Assembly: GCF_014279995.1 (NCBI RefSeq)
Contig: NZ_CP047935.1
Span: 655,243-719,242 of the forward strand
Direction of reading: 5' to 3'
DNA from: Synechococcus sp. BIOS-E4-1
Lineage (GTDB): Bacteria; Cyanobacteriota; Cyanobacteriia; PCC-6307; Cyanobiaceae
Length of the DNA stretch: 64,000 bases
Shown here: one piece after another, positions 9,690 through 17,305 of the stretch
Layout of the letters: every line of letters begins with the position of its first letter
How positions within the stretch are numbered: position 1 is the stretch's first letter
Notes under the pieces: model-generated
The model's database searches: none
Seen by the model: the letters and a program-made list of their open reading frames with translations, nothing else
What the model was told of the DNA's origin: nothing
Made by a program: the position numbers and the translations under genes

Positions 9690-11246
9690 AGTGACCGCGC
9701 CACGATCGCTAATTGCCTCGTTTCAGTTGATATCTACAGTAGCAATAGATAAAAAGTCTCTAAAAGTTACTGTCAGTTTTTTCTGCCTCAGCTCTTTCGC
9801 CGAAGCTTGGAGTGTCTGTAAACACGAAATATCTCGCGCCTTAATGCAAGTTATGCATTCTGGATGGAGCTCACACGAGTTAGCTGTCAATTGGAACGCA
9901 TTCATCATGGGTATTGCGGTCCACCAGCCATGCTTTTTAACTCCTTGATATCACTGAATGCGGTGATCCTATCGCTCTCAGGTCATCAGCAGAGATGCTA
10001 AATCATTCCTCTGTGGCAATTGCAGCCATTGCTTCGATATCCCAGCTGCTTTGAGTTCCTCCTGAAGCTTGATATCACCGCTCACCTTTTCAATGAATGC
10101 TTGAGTTCGTCTAGGCACAATGGTGATTGGCCAATACAGAAGCAGTAGCCACACCCAGCAGCAGTTGGGAGGGCGCTCGATCTTTCTGGACGTGGCTCCA
10201 GGGATGAGAGTGTCGTGCGCCACGACGATCTCCCCCTGAGAGAAACGCGACCGTGATGGGTGGATCGAACATGTCATCCATGGCGGCGGCGCTGCCCGTG
10301 ATCCGAGGATTCACAACCTGTCCCAGATTGCTGCAGTGGATTCCGGTGAGATCAGCTGGTACATCGCTGACTTTATGACCTACGTCTTTGCAGCAGAAAT
10401 ATCGATTTGCTTACCTGCTTTTCACCAGAAATATTCTGCCCCCTGACCAGGGTTTGACCAAATGCTCAAATATGAGACATGAATAGTGAAGATGTTCGGG
10501 GTCAATCCCACAATTCTTTGATTCAATGCCTGAAGGACAAGAAAACAAGGCTCTTAAGGAAGAGTCGCAATCAAAAAAAGTCAACGAAAATATTGAAATG
10601 ACTGCAGGCAATCAGCCTCTACGGCCATCGCTGTGGGATATTTGGATGTATTGTGGTGGATTTAATCTCAGATAATAGTTATTCAATGCCTTGCCTGCAA
10701 TGGGATGGTAAAGAGTGAATATCATGCAAATTGATTCATTCGCTTGAAAAATCTTGTTATGGGTAATTCTAAATTATTGGATATAGCTTGATCTCAGCCA
10801 ATGCAGGCATTAATTGCGCCACTGGCCGGCTCATCGCCGCGGCAATGCCATCAAGACTTTGTTGCCATTTAAAGTTTTTTGCAGGCTTGGCATTGCTTTT
10901 CAGTTTGATTGACGCGTCAGCAAAGATTGATATGCCGTCTTCAGTCAGATCAAATCCATCAGCGATGTGGTGGATCTCTTTTTCCTGCAGAAGCAGTTTA
11001 TTACGTTCCCTTCTATTCAATCCTGTCTAGGTCGCCTCTTGGCTTCAGGGTCAATCCGATACCCTGGCAAGCCGAGTCTTTACAGGCTCTCTCTGTTTCT
11101 AGGCGTGAAGGATCATTGCTGCCGAAGGCTGCTAGTCCGCCGCTAGCTCATCTGCGAACTATTTGAAAAGACTTCGCTTCAAGAGAGTCAGCTCAAACTG
11201 AATGCTGTCGATTTCCTGCATCAGTTGATTTAGGCTTCTAAAGCAT
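9690..11246. other. Gene-poor AT-richer stretch with decayed fragments
   Basis: No intact gene is supportable here. It contains the Nif11 relic (annotated separately) and an open stretch without a start codon at 10240-10446 on the plus strand. That stretch reads like coding sequence (HNLSQIAAVDSGEISWYIAD) and may be the remnant of another gene. Minus-strand ORF 10769-11020 (83 aa) is weak and uncharacterised. The rest shows only short frames in several directions, typical of degraded DNA between housekeeping genes. Confidence 0.5.
9965..10120 (-). pseudogene. Decayed Nif11-domain peptide gene
   Basis: Reading the minus strand across frames gives LDELK, then AFIEKVSGDIKLQEELKAA, then DIEAMAAIATEE-stop-FSISADDLRAIG. 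Joined, this is a full Nif11-domain pattern (LDELKAFIEKV.GD..LQE.LKAA.D...AIA.E.GFSISADDL). Breaks: a frame change between LK and AF near 10100, two extra bases (gg) after LKAA near 10042, and TGA at the position where the family has Gly. Nif11 domains serve as leader regions of RiPP precursors (for example prochlorosins) or occur as stand-alone small proteins. No core peptide remains recognisable downstream. Confidence 0.7.
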
Positions 11247-11269
11247 TAAAAACCCCGCACTTGGCGGGG
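11247..11269 (-). terminator. Rho-independent terminator of the pilin / repeat-protein operon
   Basis: CCCCGC (11253-11258) pairs with GCGGGG (11264-11269) around a 5-nt loop, and the minus strand continues into TTTTTA. It lies about 130 nt beyond the stop of the repeat-rich secreted protein, the only minus-strand gene that reads towards it. Confidence 0.75.
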
Positions 11270-11400
11270 CGTGATTGATCTAAGGATTCTGTCGGCAGAT
11301 TCATAGAGACACTCAACGCTTCTCCCTTTTCTATTCTCGAGTTTTTTGTTTCTGTCAGTCCACGCGTGATGCCCTCAGGCTATTTGGCAAAAGATTTAAA

Positions 11401-12357
11401 TCAATACCTCCTTCGGATTCCGAATTGACTGATACGGTAGTTGGATTTGGTACCAGAAATCACTCGTGTATTGCCAGTGACCTTGCGGGTATAAACTCTG
11501 CGAACATCATGTTGGGATGCTTGACGAATTCTGCTCGACTCAATATATCTCGGATCACGATATCTAGGATCATGATGCCTAGAGTCGCGATATCTAGGGT
11601 CGTGATGACTAGAGTCATAATGCCTAGGGTCATGATGGTGGTGCTGCTGCTTTGTGTCACTTGATTGTTCATGTCTAGAATAAACTTTCTCGTTTGTTGC
11701 GTACTTTTCTTTGCTTGATGTTCTACCTTTGGAGGATTTATCACAGTCCTTCTTGTGTTTTTCATTGCTCGATGTGCCGTCTCTGGAGGACTGACGTTCG
11801 TTCGTAGTGTACTTTTTATCACTTGATGTTCTATCTCCAGAAGATTGATGTTCGTTCGTTGTGTGGTTTTCTTCATATGATCTCCCACTTGTAGATGTTG
11901 ATGTGCCCTCCGCGTGCACATGATTGTTACTAGTTGTCGTGGCTCCGACATCTATTGCGATTGAATTAATTCCTGAATCAACGGAGTCCGTTTCTGAATT
12001 AGTGGGGCCCGTTCCTGAATTAGTGGAGCCCGTTCCTGAATTAATGGGGCTCGTTCCTGAAGCTGATGTTCCTAGCCTGAAAGCACGAGTCGCAGACATT
12101 TCGTATTTGCTTTTGCCTTCCCGGCATGTAATCGCATAAGCATTGTTGCCGATGCCTTGAAGTTTGCATTGGTTGGGTGTTTGTATTAAGGACATTTTGC
12201 CCTCGTTCATGGCGGCAAATGTGACAGCTTGTGATTCGGCAATACCGAAATTGGTTGCTCGTTTTTGAGCGATTACTGGTTGAATCGCCATTCTGCTGAT
12301 CCCCGGTGTGGCAGACCCAGCAACGACGACGGCGACAAGAACTGTTGTGAGATTCAT
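11401..12357 (-). CDS. Secreted low-complexity protein with three tandem-repeat arrays
   Basis: 318 residues; the function is not recognised. Residues 1-30 look like a signal peptide (TTVLVAVVVAGSATPGIS). Residues 31-95 form a short ordered domain with two cysteines (QCKLQGIGNNAYAITCREG). Then come three arrays: four 7-residue SGTxxTN units (100-127), four 18-residue TTNE.QSS..RTSS.KKY units (166-237), and a His/Asp/Arg/Tyr region of 5-residue HHDPR/YRDPR units (about 241-275). The C-terminus is basic and ends RRRY. It starts 48 nt after the pilin gene at 12406 and shares its terminator. It could be a surface or pilus-associated protein; the His/Asp-rich array could bind metal. Both ideas are inference. 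Confidence 0.75.
   Translation of the reverse strand: MNLTTVLVAVVVAGSATPGISRMAIQPVIAQKRATNFGIAESQAVTFAAMNEGKMSLIQTPNQCKLQGIGNNAYAITCREGKSKYEMSATRAFRLGTSASGTSPINSGTGSTNSGTGPTNSETDSVDSGINSIAIDVGATTTSNNHVHAEGTSTSTSGRSYEENHTTNEHQSSGDRTSSDKKYTTNERQSSRDGTSSNEKHKKDCDKSSKGRTSSKEKYATNEKVYSRHEQSSDTKQQHHHHDPRHYDSSHHDPRYRDSRHHDPRYRDPRYIESSRIRQASQHDVRRVYTRKVTGNTRVISGTKSNYRISQFGIRRRY
11552..11641 (-). repeat. 15-bp tandem repeat, six units, coding
   Basis: Six consecutive 15-nt units of the form GRRTCRYGATRNCTA (first unit 11552-11566, last 11627-11641) inside the secreted protein gene, encoding the 5-residue HHDPR/YRDPR repeats. Units differ at only a few positions, which suggests expansion by slippage. 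Confidence 0.85.
11647..11862 (-). repeat. 54-bp tandem repeat, four units, coding
   Basis: Four 54-nt units encode four 18-residue repeats (residues 166-237) with the pattern TNE.QSS..RTSS.EKY. The last unit is the most diverged. The array lies directly upstream, in gene direction, of the 15-bp array. Confidence 0.8.
11977..12060 (-). repeat. 21-bp tandem repeat, four units, coding
   Basis: Four 21-nt units encode SGTSPIN, SGTGSTN, SGTGPTN and SETDSVD (residues 100-127). Neighbouring DNA copies are nearly identical around TTCCTGAATTAGTGG. Confidence 0.8.
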
Positions 12358-12405
12358 GGTTTTGTTTTGGTGTTTTTGTTGATCGGTTACTTGGTTAATA
12401 GATTT

Positions 12406-12798
12406 TCAGGTTGCAGGGATTGCAGATTTAACCGGGAATTCCGGAATAGCGTCTGCGTCAATTTCAACTGTCCAACGATCGTTTCCTCCGTCGGCAACAA
12501 CCGACCCTTCTTCGATACAGTTGTGGGTGATGAGAGTAATGTCTGGTCCAGCGTCAGCTTGAGTGACAGTTGGCTTAGCGTGTTCGTAAAGAATTGCAGT
12601 TGAGCAATCTTTGGCGGCGTCAACTACAAATTGTTTGGCATTAATGGATTTTGAACTCTCAAGAGTCCCAGTAAAACTTGGAACAGCTAATGAACTGAGG
12701 ATGCCAACGATTGAGACGGTGACCATCAGCTCGAGTACTGTGAAGCCGTTTTGCCTTTGATTGCGCTTAGCAATAGAACGTTTGAGAAAGTTGTTCAT
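12406..12798 (-). CDS. Type IV prepilin-like protein
   Basis: 130 aa. The class III signal is NQRQNG|FTVLELMVTVSIVGILSSLAVPSF, with prepilin-peptidase cleavage after Gly, Phe at +1 and Glu at +5, followed by the N-terminal hydrophobic helix. ATG at 12798 gives an 18-residue leader; the longer frame upstream has no leader-like sequence and was not used. The C-terminal half has two cysteines (DCSTAI, HNCIEEG) that could form the D-region disulfide. It is the first gene of a two-gene unit with the repeat-rich secreted protein and lies far from the main pilin island at 37-61 kb. Confidence 0.88.
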   Translation of the reverse strand: MNNFLKRSIAKRNQRQNGFTVLELMVTVSIVGILSSLAVPSFTGTLESSKSINAKQFVVDAAKDCSTAILYEHAKPTVTQADAGPDITLITHNCIEEGSVVADGGNDRWTVEIDADAIPEFPVKSAIPAT

Positions 12799-13790
12799 TG
12801 GTTTGAGTGGAGTGGTGGAGGTCCCCCTCCGATGCACACACCATCTCCCGAACCACTGCTTGCTGTGATGACCTGGGGCAATGTTTGCTGTGATTCTGCT
12901 CACAGCGTCCTGAGGTCTGGCTTGTTCTGCCGAGAGCTGGTTCAGTCACTCACAACTCGCAAGACCACCCTGCTTTTCTCAGCAAGGGTTTTGTATTGCT
13001 TTCAGCTATCTTGTAAGGGCACCAGGCTTCCCGACCATTATTCAATAAGACATAAACATTGCTTGTTCGTATATCTTCTTGGCCAGTGAAATACCGCCAA
13101 CATCTTGAATGACAATACAATTGCTTCCTGCATGCAAAGTTTAGCCCCGGCGCTTCTTGACTTCTGTTCAAATTGCAAATGTTCTAATAAGCTCATCCGG
13201 AATCCTTGGGGCTTTGATTCCTATCATTAAAATAAACTCTTAGTGTGTGCTTATAAGTGATCGTTATTCTGAGGTTTCCATTGTTGCTGCTGCTCCCAGC
13301 ACGATCGTTAAGTTCTAAAGCTAGCCAGCTCGGCCAAGTGCAGGGATTAAGCGTAATCTGCTGTTCGCAGCAGCGATAGCGATACAAGTAGACCGTTTCA
13401 TGTGTTTGATGGAAGGAGAGGAGCTCGTCGCTCTCGGACCTCATTTCCATCTCCGCAACCAATTCGGTTCACCTCACCCAAAGGGTTGAAACGGCAGGCC
13501 ATCCACGCCCCTGCTCGAGGCGGATCGCTACAGGATAAGGCGCGGCTGTTGAAACCCATCTGGCGTCCGTGCCCATGGGTAACGCCCGATGCTTGCCGAG
13601 TGCTGTATCTCAGAAAATGCCAGGACTGCTTTCTTGGCTCTGGGGGCTTGAATGCAGACCGAGTTCCGACTGATCAGTAAGACAGGGCATTGTTGAAGCG
13701 TTCGTGCCTCAAAGCTGATGTCAGCAACATTTGCAATCAGGTTGTTGGCTTTTTATTTCTGATCAGCTATCAATAACAAGGAGCCATCTA
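12799..13790. other. Intergenic stretch, no supportable gene
   Basis: About 1 kb between the pilin operon (minus) and the small lipoprotein (plus). Only short unconvincing frames occur (for example 13193-13462 minus and 13402-13680 plus), with no start context or family resemblance. It must hold the promoters of the two divergent genes, but no clear -35/-10 pair was picked out. Confidence 0.5.
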
Positions 13791-13955
13791 TTGAATATGC
13801 GTCAAAAACTTCCAGGCTTTCTTGCTCTTGCTGTCCTCGTTTCAGGATGCAACGTTGATGTAAAAATGCTTGAGGAATGTAAGGATAAAGATGGAAAACC
13901 CCTGCCTGAGTGGATCTGTCGCAAAGGAGATCCAGGCGAAGGGCAAGGCAGTTAA
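13791..13955 (+). CDS. Small lipoprotein
   Basis: 54 residues: a basic start (MNMRQK), hydrophobic segment LPGFLALAVLV and lipobox VSGC, followed by a short charged tail (CKDKDGKPLPEWICRKGDPGEGQGS). The TTG at 13791 is preferred because AAGGAG (13778-13783) lies 7 nt upstream; ATG at 13797 is the alternative. A membrane-anchored lipoprotein of unknown role. The mature part keeps two more cysteines that might form a disulfide. Confidence 0.65.
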   Translation: MNMRQKLPGFLALAVLVSGCNVDVKMLEECKDKDGKPLPEWICRKGDPGEGQGS

Positions 13956-14007
13956 TGCACGAAAGGATGCGCAAGGCTTGATTATGGGCTTTAACGGTCA
14001 ATCCAAT

Positions 14008-14091
14008 AAAAAAGACCCAACGCCTTGGCGACCGCTGGGTCTCATGGTTGTCCGTGTAAGGAGTTGGATGCCCTTGTGAGGAGAACCAACT
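14008..14091 (-). ncRNA. Candidate small RNA with looped CUCCUCAC motif
   Basis: On the minus strand a -10-like TATAAC (14103-14098) is followed six bases later by AGTTGG, which pairs perfectly with CCAACT at 14067-14062. This encloses a loop with UUCUCCUCACAAGG. A single-stranded stretch with ACUCCUUACAC follows, then a terminator hairpin (AGACCCA / TGGGTCT, 14042-14013) running into TTTTTT. The ~84-nt unit therefore has promoter, structure and terminator without an ORF. The looped motif resembles the ACUCCUCACAC element of the cyanobacterial sRNA Yfr1, but the context is not that of Yfr1. Promoter and transcript are predictions. Confidence 0.5.
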
Positions 14092-14337
14092 ATGAGAGTT
14101 ATAGCAAACACATGTACTATTTGCTAGTGAATTTGTACTCATTTGCGTAAACAGATGATCCGTGCTGCTCAGTAAGCAAAAAACCTCCTTTCTCCTGGCT
14201 GCGCGATGCCAATCAATAGCGATGGGCGTTCGGCTGGCGCAACGGCTGGGGGTGAGGGTTGGGTGTCACGGTGTGATGGGCTAATGGTCTCTGAAAGCGC
14301 GACAGCTTGTGCCGTTTGACTTACTGGTCTTAGCTGA

Positions 14338-14365
14338 TTGCATGGCCATGCCTTGCGAATAAAAT
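14338..14365 (+). promoter_or_regulatory. Promoter of the Yfr2-like RNA
   Basis: TTGCAT (14338-14343) and TAAAAT (14360-14365) with a 16-nt spacer, a sigma-70-like arrangement that would start transcription near 14371, just upstream of the GGAAACA-bearing sequence. Confidence 0.5.
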
Positions 14366-14370
14366 CCGAT

Positions 14371-14459
14371 CGTGAGGAGAAAACACTCGCGGGGTGGAAA
14401 CAAGGCAACACTCCCTCAAGAGTTTTCAGAACCCCTGCCTTCGGCGGGGGTTTCTTTTT
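14371..14459 (+). ncRNA. Yfr2-family-like small RNA
   Basis: About 89 nt from the predicted start to the end of a strong terminator (ACCCCTGCC-TTC-GGCGGGGGT then TTTCTTTTT, 14431-14459). The middle carries GTGGAAACAAGGCAACA, that is, GGAAACA followed by the variant GGCAACA. A doubled GGAAACA in an unpaired stretch is the hallmark of the cyanobacterial Yfr2 small-RNA family, and the length fits. Family assignment rests on this motif and architecture alone. The SDR gene starts 13 nt after the terminator, so read-through might feed it. Confidence 0.6.
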
Positions 14460-14472
14460 GCTTGCTTGGCTC

Positions 14473-15219
14473 GTGAAAATTGTGCGGACATTGATGATCA
14501 GTGGTGCAAGTCGTGGCATCGGGCGGGCAATTGCAAGGAAGGCATTGGCTGATGGTCACCGCTTAAGCCTAGGGCTCAGAGATTTGAACTCGCTAAAAGG
14601 TTCAGTATTAGACCCAGAAGTTGCTGGAAAACATCGTGTAATGCTGCACTCATACTCAGCTGAAGATTCACTTGGAGCTCAGTCCTGGGTTGATGCCACG
14701 GTGGATTATTTTGGTTCTTTTGATAGTTTGATATGCAGCGCCGGTATATTCAGTAGGGTTTCAGTCTTATTTTCTCCAGGCGAAGAAGAGGAGATTGAGC
14801 GGACAATGAAAATAAATCTGATAGCTCCCTGGATTTTGGCCCGGGCCGCTTGGCCTCAGCTGGTTCATCATGGTTCTGGAAGAATTCAGATGCTGGTGTC
14901 GCTGAGCGGGAAAGAAAGTAAAGGTAAACTCGCCGCATATAGCGCCAGTAAATTCGCGTTGTTAGGTTTGTGTCAGACGATGCGTAATGAAGGTTGGAAT
15001 GATGGCATTAGAGTCACAGCTATTTGCCCAGGTTGGGTTAACACTGATATGGCTCATTCTGTATTGGCAGAGCCAAGTGAATTTTGGCCAACACATTCGC
15101 TCAAGCCAGAAGAAATGACTCAGCCTGAAGATATTGCCGATATAAGTTCTGCACTGCTTAAGCTCGATAATAGAGCTGTTCCTTTTGAGGTATCTGTTAA
15201 CTCAAATCTTGGATGGTGA
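14473..15219 (+). CDS. Short-chain dehydrogenase/reductase
   Basis: A 248-aa classical SDR: the cofactor motif is SGASRGIG (TGxxxGIG type), followed by the catalytic Ser in VSLSGKE and YSASK with catalytic Tyr and Lys, and PGWVNTDMA after it. The start chosen is GTG at 14473 (VKIVRTLMISG); ATG at 14494 is also possible. The longer frame starting at 14338 runs through the Yfr2-like RNA and its terminator and is rejected. Codon use is AT-richer than in the housekeeping genes, consistent with an accessory gene. Substrate unknown. Confidence 0.82.
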   Translation: MKIVRTLMISGASRGIGRAIARKALADGHRLSLGLRDLNSLKGSVLDPEVAGKHRVMLHSYSAEDSLGAQSWVDATVDYFGSFDSLICSAGIFSRVSVLFSPGEEEEIERTMKINLIAPWILARAAWPQLVHHGSGRIQMLVSLSGKESKGKLAAYSASKFALLGLCQTMRNEGWNDGIRVTAICPGWVNTDMAHSVLAEPSEFWPTHSLKPEEMTQPEDIADISSALLKLDNRAVPFEVSVNSNLGW

Positions 15220-15335
15220 TGAGTGTATTAGAGCGTCTTGATTTGGTGGATAGTCTTTCAATTAAACAGTATCGCTTCCATTTCGATGCTTGGAGCAATG
15301 AATCTTTTCCAGATGCTTGGCTTACTGGTCAGTAG
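15219..15335 (+). CDS. Small ORF overlapping the SDR stop codon
   Basis: A 38-codon frame whose ATG shares its A with the SDR stop (TGATG), encoding MSVLERLDLVDSLSIKQYRF and ending DAWLTGQ. The overlap suggests translational coupling. The protein is short and no family is recognised; it may be the N-terminal remnant of a larger downstream gene that was lost. Low confidence. Confidence 0.3.
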   Translation: MSVLERLDLVDSLSIKQYRFHFDAWSNESFPDAWLTGQ

Positions 15336-15398
15336 GTCTGCGGATTGATTGAGAAGGCTCGATTCGTTGCGATTACTGCTGTATGGCGATCTACGTAC

Positions 15399-15746
15399 TC
15401 AAGGGCTGTTCGAAGCTCCCTGACTATCCTTCAGCAGCTGGCACTGAGCATCAGAGTCTTCCGTCAACTCTGGTGCAGCAGCCTGAACTGATGTGTCGCC
15501 GGCCTCAGTTCGGGTAATCATCTGATCAATGGTTCCCTGAGGCTGCTTATCAAGAAGACGGAACTTCAAGCCATGACTCGTGGGAAGCAGGTTGATTCTG
15601 TTCCCTTGAAGACTTCTTGCTTCCAGAGGTTGAATGCGGCAGAACGTGTGTGCCTGTGCTTCGGCATCTGATCTCCGGACAGGTGCTGTCTGCTGGCCGT
15701 CGGATGCAGACAAGTCCTTAACGAGTGCATGCTGTTCCTTAGGCAT
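15399..15746 (-). CDS. Hypothetical protein, weakly supported
   Basis: 115 residues, hydrophilic and Gln/Ala-rich with no signal peptide or membrane segment (for example HTFCRIQPLEARSLQGNRINLLPTSHGLKFRLLDKQPQG). No family is recognised and there is no Shine-Dalgarno at the ATG. A shorter opposite-strand frame overlaps it. It is listed because it is the only sizeable frame in a 500-nt stretch. Confidence 0.35.
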   Translation of the reverse strand: MPKEQHALVKDLSASDGQQTAPVRRSDAEAQAHTFCRIQPLEARSLQGNRINLLPTSHGLKFRLLDKQPQGTIDQMITRTEAGDTSVQAAAPELTEDSDAQCQLLKDSQGASNSP

Positions 15747-15835
15747 AACTCGCCCTATGTCGATGATGGCTACGTTTTCTAGGCTCAGGGTCTTTGGTGC
15801 GATCTCGCGTTCTTGAGTGGTCTGTCCTTATAACA

Positions 15836-16018
15836 TCAGCGCTTTTCACTGGCTTTATTGTCAAACATCCATTCCATCATTCCCTTGCTGTCGTTTTTAA
15901 GGGAGACAATTGCGAAGCTCACTAGAAATACCAGTGAAACAGTGATGAGAACAGCTGCGCTGAGTTCACTGATTTCGAGATTTCCGAGTGAGAGTGTGAG
16001 CAGAATTGGGCAACTCAT
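15836..16018 (-). CDS. Small single-span membrane protein
   Basis: 60 residues with one clear transmembrane helix (ELSAAVLITVSLVFLVSFAIVSL) and a charged tail KNDSKGMMEWMFDNKASEKR. Many small single-span proteins exist in cyanobacterial photosystem and NDH complexes, but none of those families is recognised here. Probably real because of its well-formed helix and charge asymmetry. Confidence 0.5.
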   Translation of the reverse strand: MSCPILLTLSLGNLEISELSAAVLITVSLVFLVSFAIVSLKNDSKGMMEWMFDNKASEKR

Positions 16019-16369
16019 TCAGCGGTTTCGCATCTTCCTTCTTTGGGGACTTGGCCGAGAATTAGGAGCATCTTTTCGTCTGGAAATGTCTGGTTGACAG
16101 ACAGTAAGGACATTAACCAATTCAGCATTTTTCGAGCATATTGATCCAGGCTAGCTCTGGTCGATGAGCTGTAGTTCGCCCGTTACGGCCGCTTATCAAC
16201 ACTCAATATCGTTGTATCCGATTTGACTCGGCGTCAGTGCTTTTGCGGTTTGGTGCTTTCGGTCGCTACGGCTGGCGCTGTGATTTCGTTGGTTCATTCA
16301 CCCGTACAACTCGATCACCCGTTCAAGGTCTGGAGAGGTTCATGCCAGTGGTCTTTGGGATGAATCGCA

Positions 16370-16404
16370 ATCCAAAACAAAAGGGGCCGGATAAATCCGA
16401 CCCC
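16370..16404 (-). terminator. Rho-independent terminator
   Basis: GGGGcCGGAT (16383-16392) pairs with ATCCGaCCCC (16395-16404) around a 2-nt spacer (4-nt loop in practice). On the minus strand it is followed by CCTTTTGTTTT. It lies 85 nt beyond the stop of the 47-aa secreted peptide gene, supporting transcription of that gene. Confidence 0.7.
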
Positions 16405-16488
16405 AGCCACCTGCATGCTTCGATGATGGCAGTGCAAATGCTTTTTGCAGAGAACCCTTAACGTCTCGAGACCAACGGTGCTTTGTCG

Positions 16489-16632
16489 TCAGGACTGAGC
16501 CTCGGCTTCCTGCTTTTGTTCAGTGGTCTCGGCATCTGCTGAGTTCTGGCTGCGCTGACAGCCACCTGATCCTGCGAATGCAGGAGCTGTAATGAGAAGC
16601 GTTGCGCAGAGAAGGGTCGAGAGGCGAAGCAT
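16489..16632 (-). CDS. Small secreted peptide (47 aa)
   Basis: Encodes a signal peptide MLRLSTLLCATLLITAPAFA (cleavage after AFA), followed by a short mature part GSGGCQRSQNSADAETTEQKQ... rich in Glu, Gln and Ala with one cysteine. The frame is 48 codons and is followed by its own terminator. The mature peptide (27 aa) is too short to fold by itself; no family is recognised. The signal peptide and terminator make a real gene likely. Confidence 0.6.
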   Translation of the reverse strand: MLRLSTLLCATLLITAPAFAGSGGCQRSQNSADAETTEQKQEAEAQS

Positions 16633-16859
16633 CGTCGTGAATGTATTTTGGAAATGTTGGCGAATCAACCCCGGCGACCGCGAGCATCAGCCATCAGACT
16701 CAAAAAGCAGGACGGATGAAACCAGCCACACCGTCCGATTTGTTTGACTCTCTCCGTTAAAAGTTCAGGCGTAAGACATTGCTCATAGTGTCGTCAGACG
16801 CTGCCTGATCCCAAAGCTGATCTATTGCTTAGTGGCTTGTAAATGCTGGTTGACGCAGA

Positions 16860-17162
16860 GTGTCGTTATCACAGGGTGCGACCGTGTTTTGTATTCAACG
16901 GCTTTCTGACAAAGGCTGGGACTGCATTGCAGACAATCTCAACCTGCTTGAAGCAAGAGCGAAAGCAACACTTTGGTCACAAGAACACGCGGCTGCCTTT
17001 CGGGTTGTCAGTCTCGATCAATCCGACATGCAGTTTCTCTGCAGGGATGGAGTGATACTGGTTGATCTTTCCGAACCGGCAGATCTGGCTGCAGCTTTGG
17101 AAGGGCAGCCATCCGTGCTGATGGAAGATATCTCCTGGAAAATTCTGGCGGAGGCCAACTGA
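16860..17162 (+). CDS. Hypothetical protein (100 aa)
   Basis: A soluble, balanced sequence with coding character (IQRLSDKGWDCIADNLNLLEARAKATLWSQEHAAAFRVVSL and ILVDLSEPADLAAALEG). The only start in frame is GTG at 16860; no strong Shine-Dalgarno is seen. No family recognised. It ends just upstream of the convergent rpsD terminator. Confidence 0.55.
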   Translation: MSLSQGATVFCIQRLSDKGWDCIADNLNLLEARAKATLWSQEHAAAFRVVSLDQSDMQFLCRDGVILVDLSEPADLAAALEGQPSVLMEDISWKILAEAN

Positions 17163-17235
17163 AGCTTTCCGCTAAGAATGGTGGTGATCGGTTGTTCGAG
17201 TGAACCCAACGTCACCGATGCATTGATCCCTATAT

Positions 17236-17268
17236 GAAAAACCCCGCTCCAGAGCACCTGTGCGGGGA
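17236..17268 (-). terminator. Rho-independent terminator of rpsD
   Basis: CCCCGC (17242-17247) pairs with GCGGGG (17262-17267); the minus strand continues into a T-run (complement of GAAAAA). It lies about 40 nt after the rpsD stop. Confidence 0.8.
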
Positions 17269-17305
17269 ATGCAGAGCAAGAACGCGGTGAGATGCGAGGC
17301 AGGCC

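Noticed and set aside
9691-9948. 85-codon plus-strand ORF after the small gene at 9432
   Set aside because: Sequence is not protein-like, the codon pattern is irregular and no ribosome binding site or family is seen.
11552-12060. Repeats as a possible CRISPR array
   Set aside because: Units are directly tandem without spacers, are multiples of three and lie in frame within a coding sequence.
13193-13680. ORFs on both strands near 13.4 kb as possible transposase remnants
   Set aside because: No inverted repeats, no DDE or HUH motifs and no similarity to a known transposase family could be seen.
13753-14142. 129-codon minus-strand ORF
   Set aside because: It spans a terminator with six T and the opposite-strand lipoprotein gene; the small RNA candidate explains the region better.
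14338-14472. N-terminal extension of the SDR frame
   Set aside because: It runs through a promoter-RNA-terminator unit of Yfr2 type, and the SDR fold begins only after GTG 14473.
16237-16461. 74-codon plus-strand ORF
   Set aside because: Overlaps the minus-strand terminator at 16370-16404 and has no recognisable features, despite a GGAG before an internal ATG.
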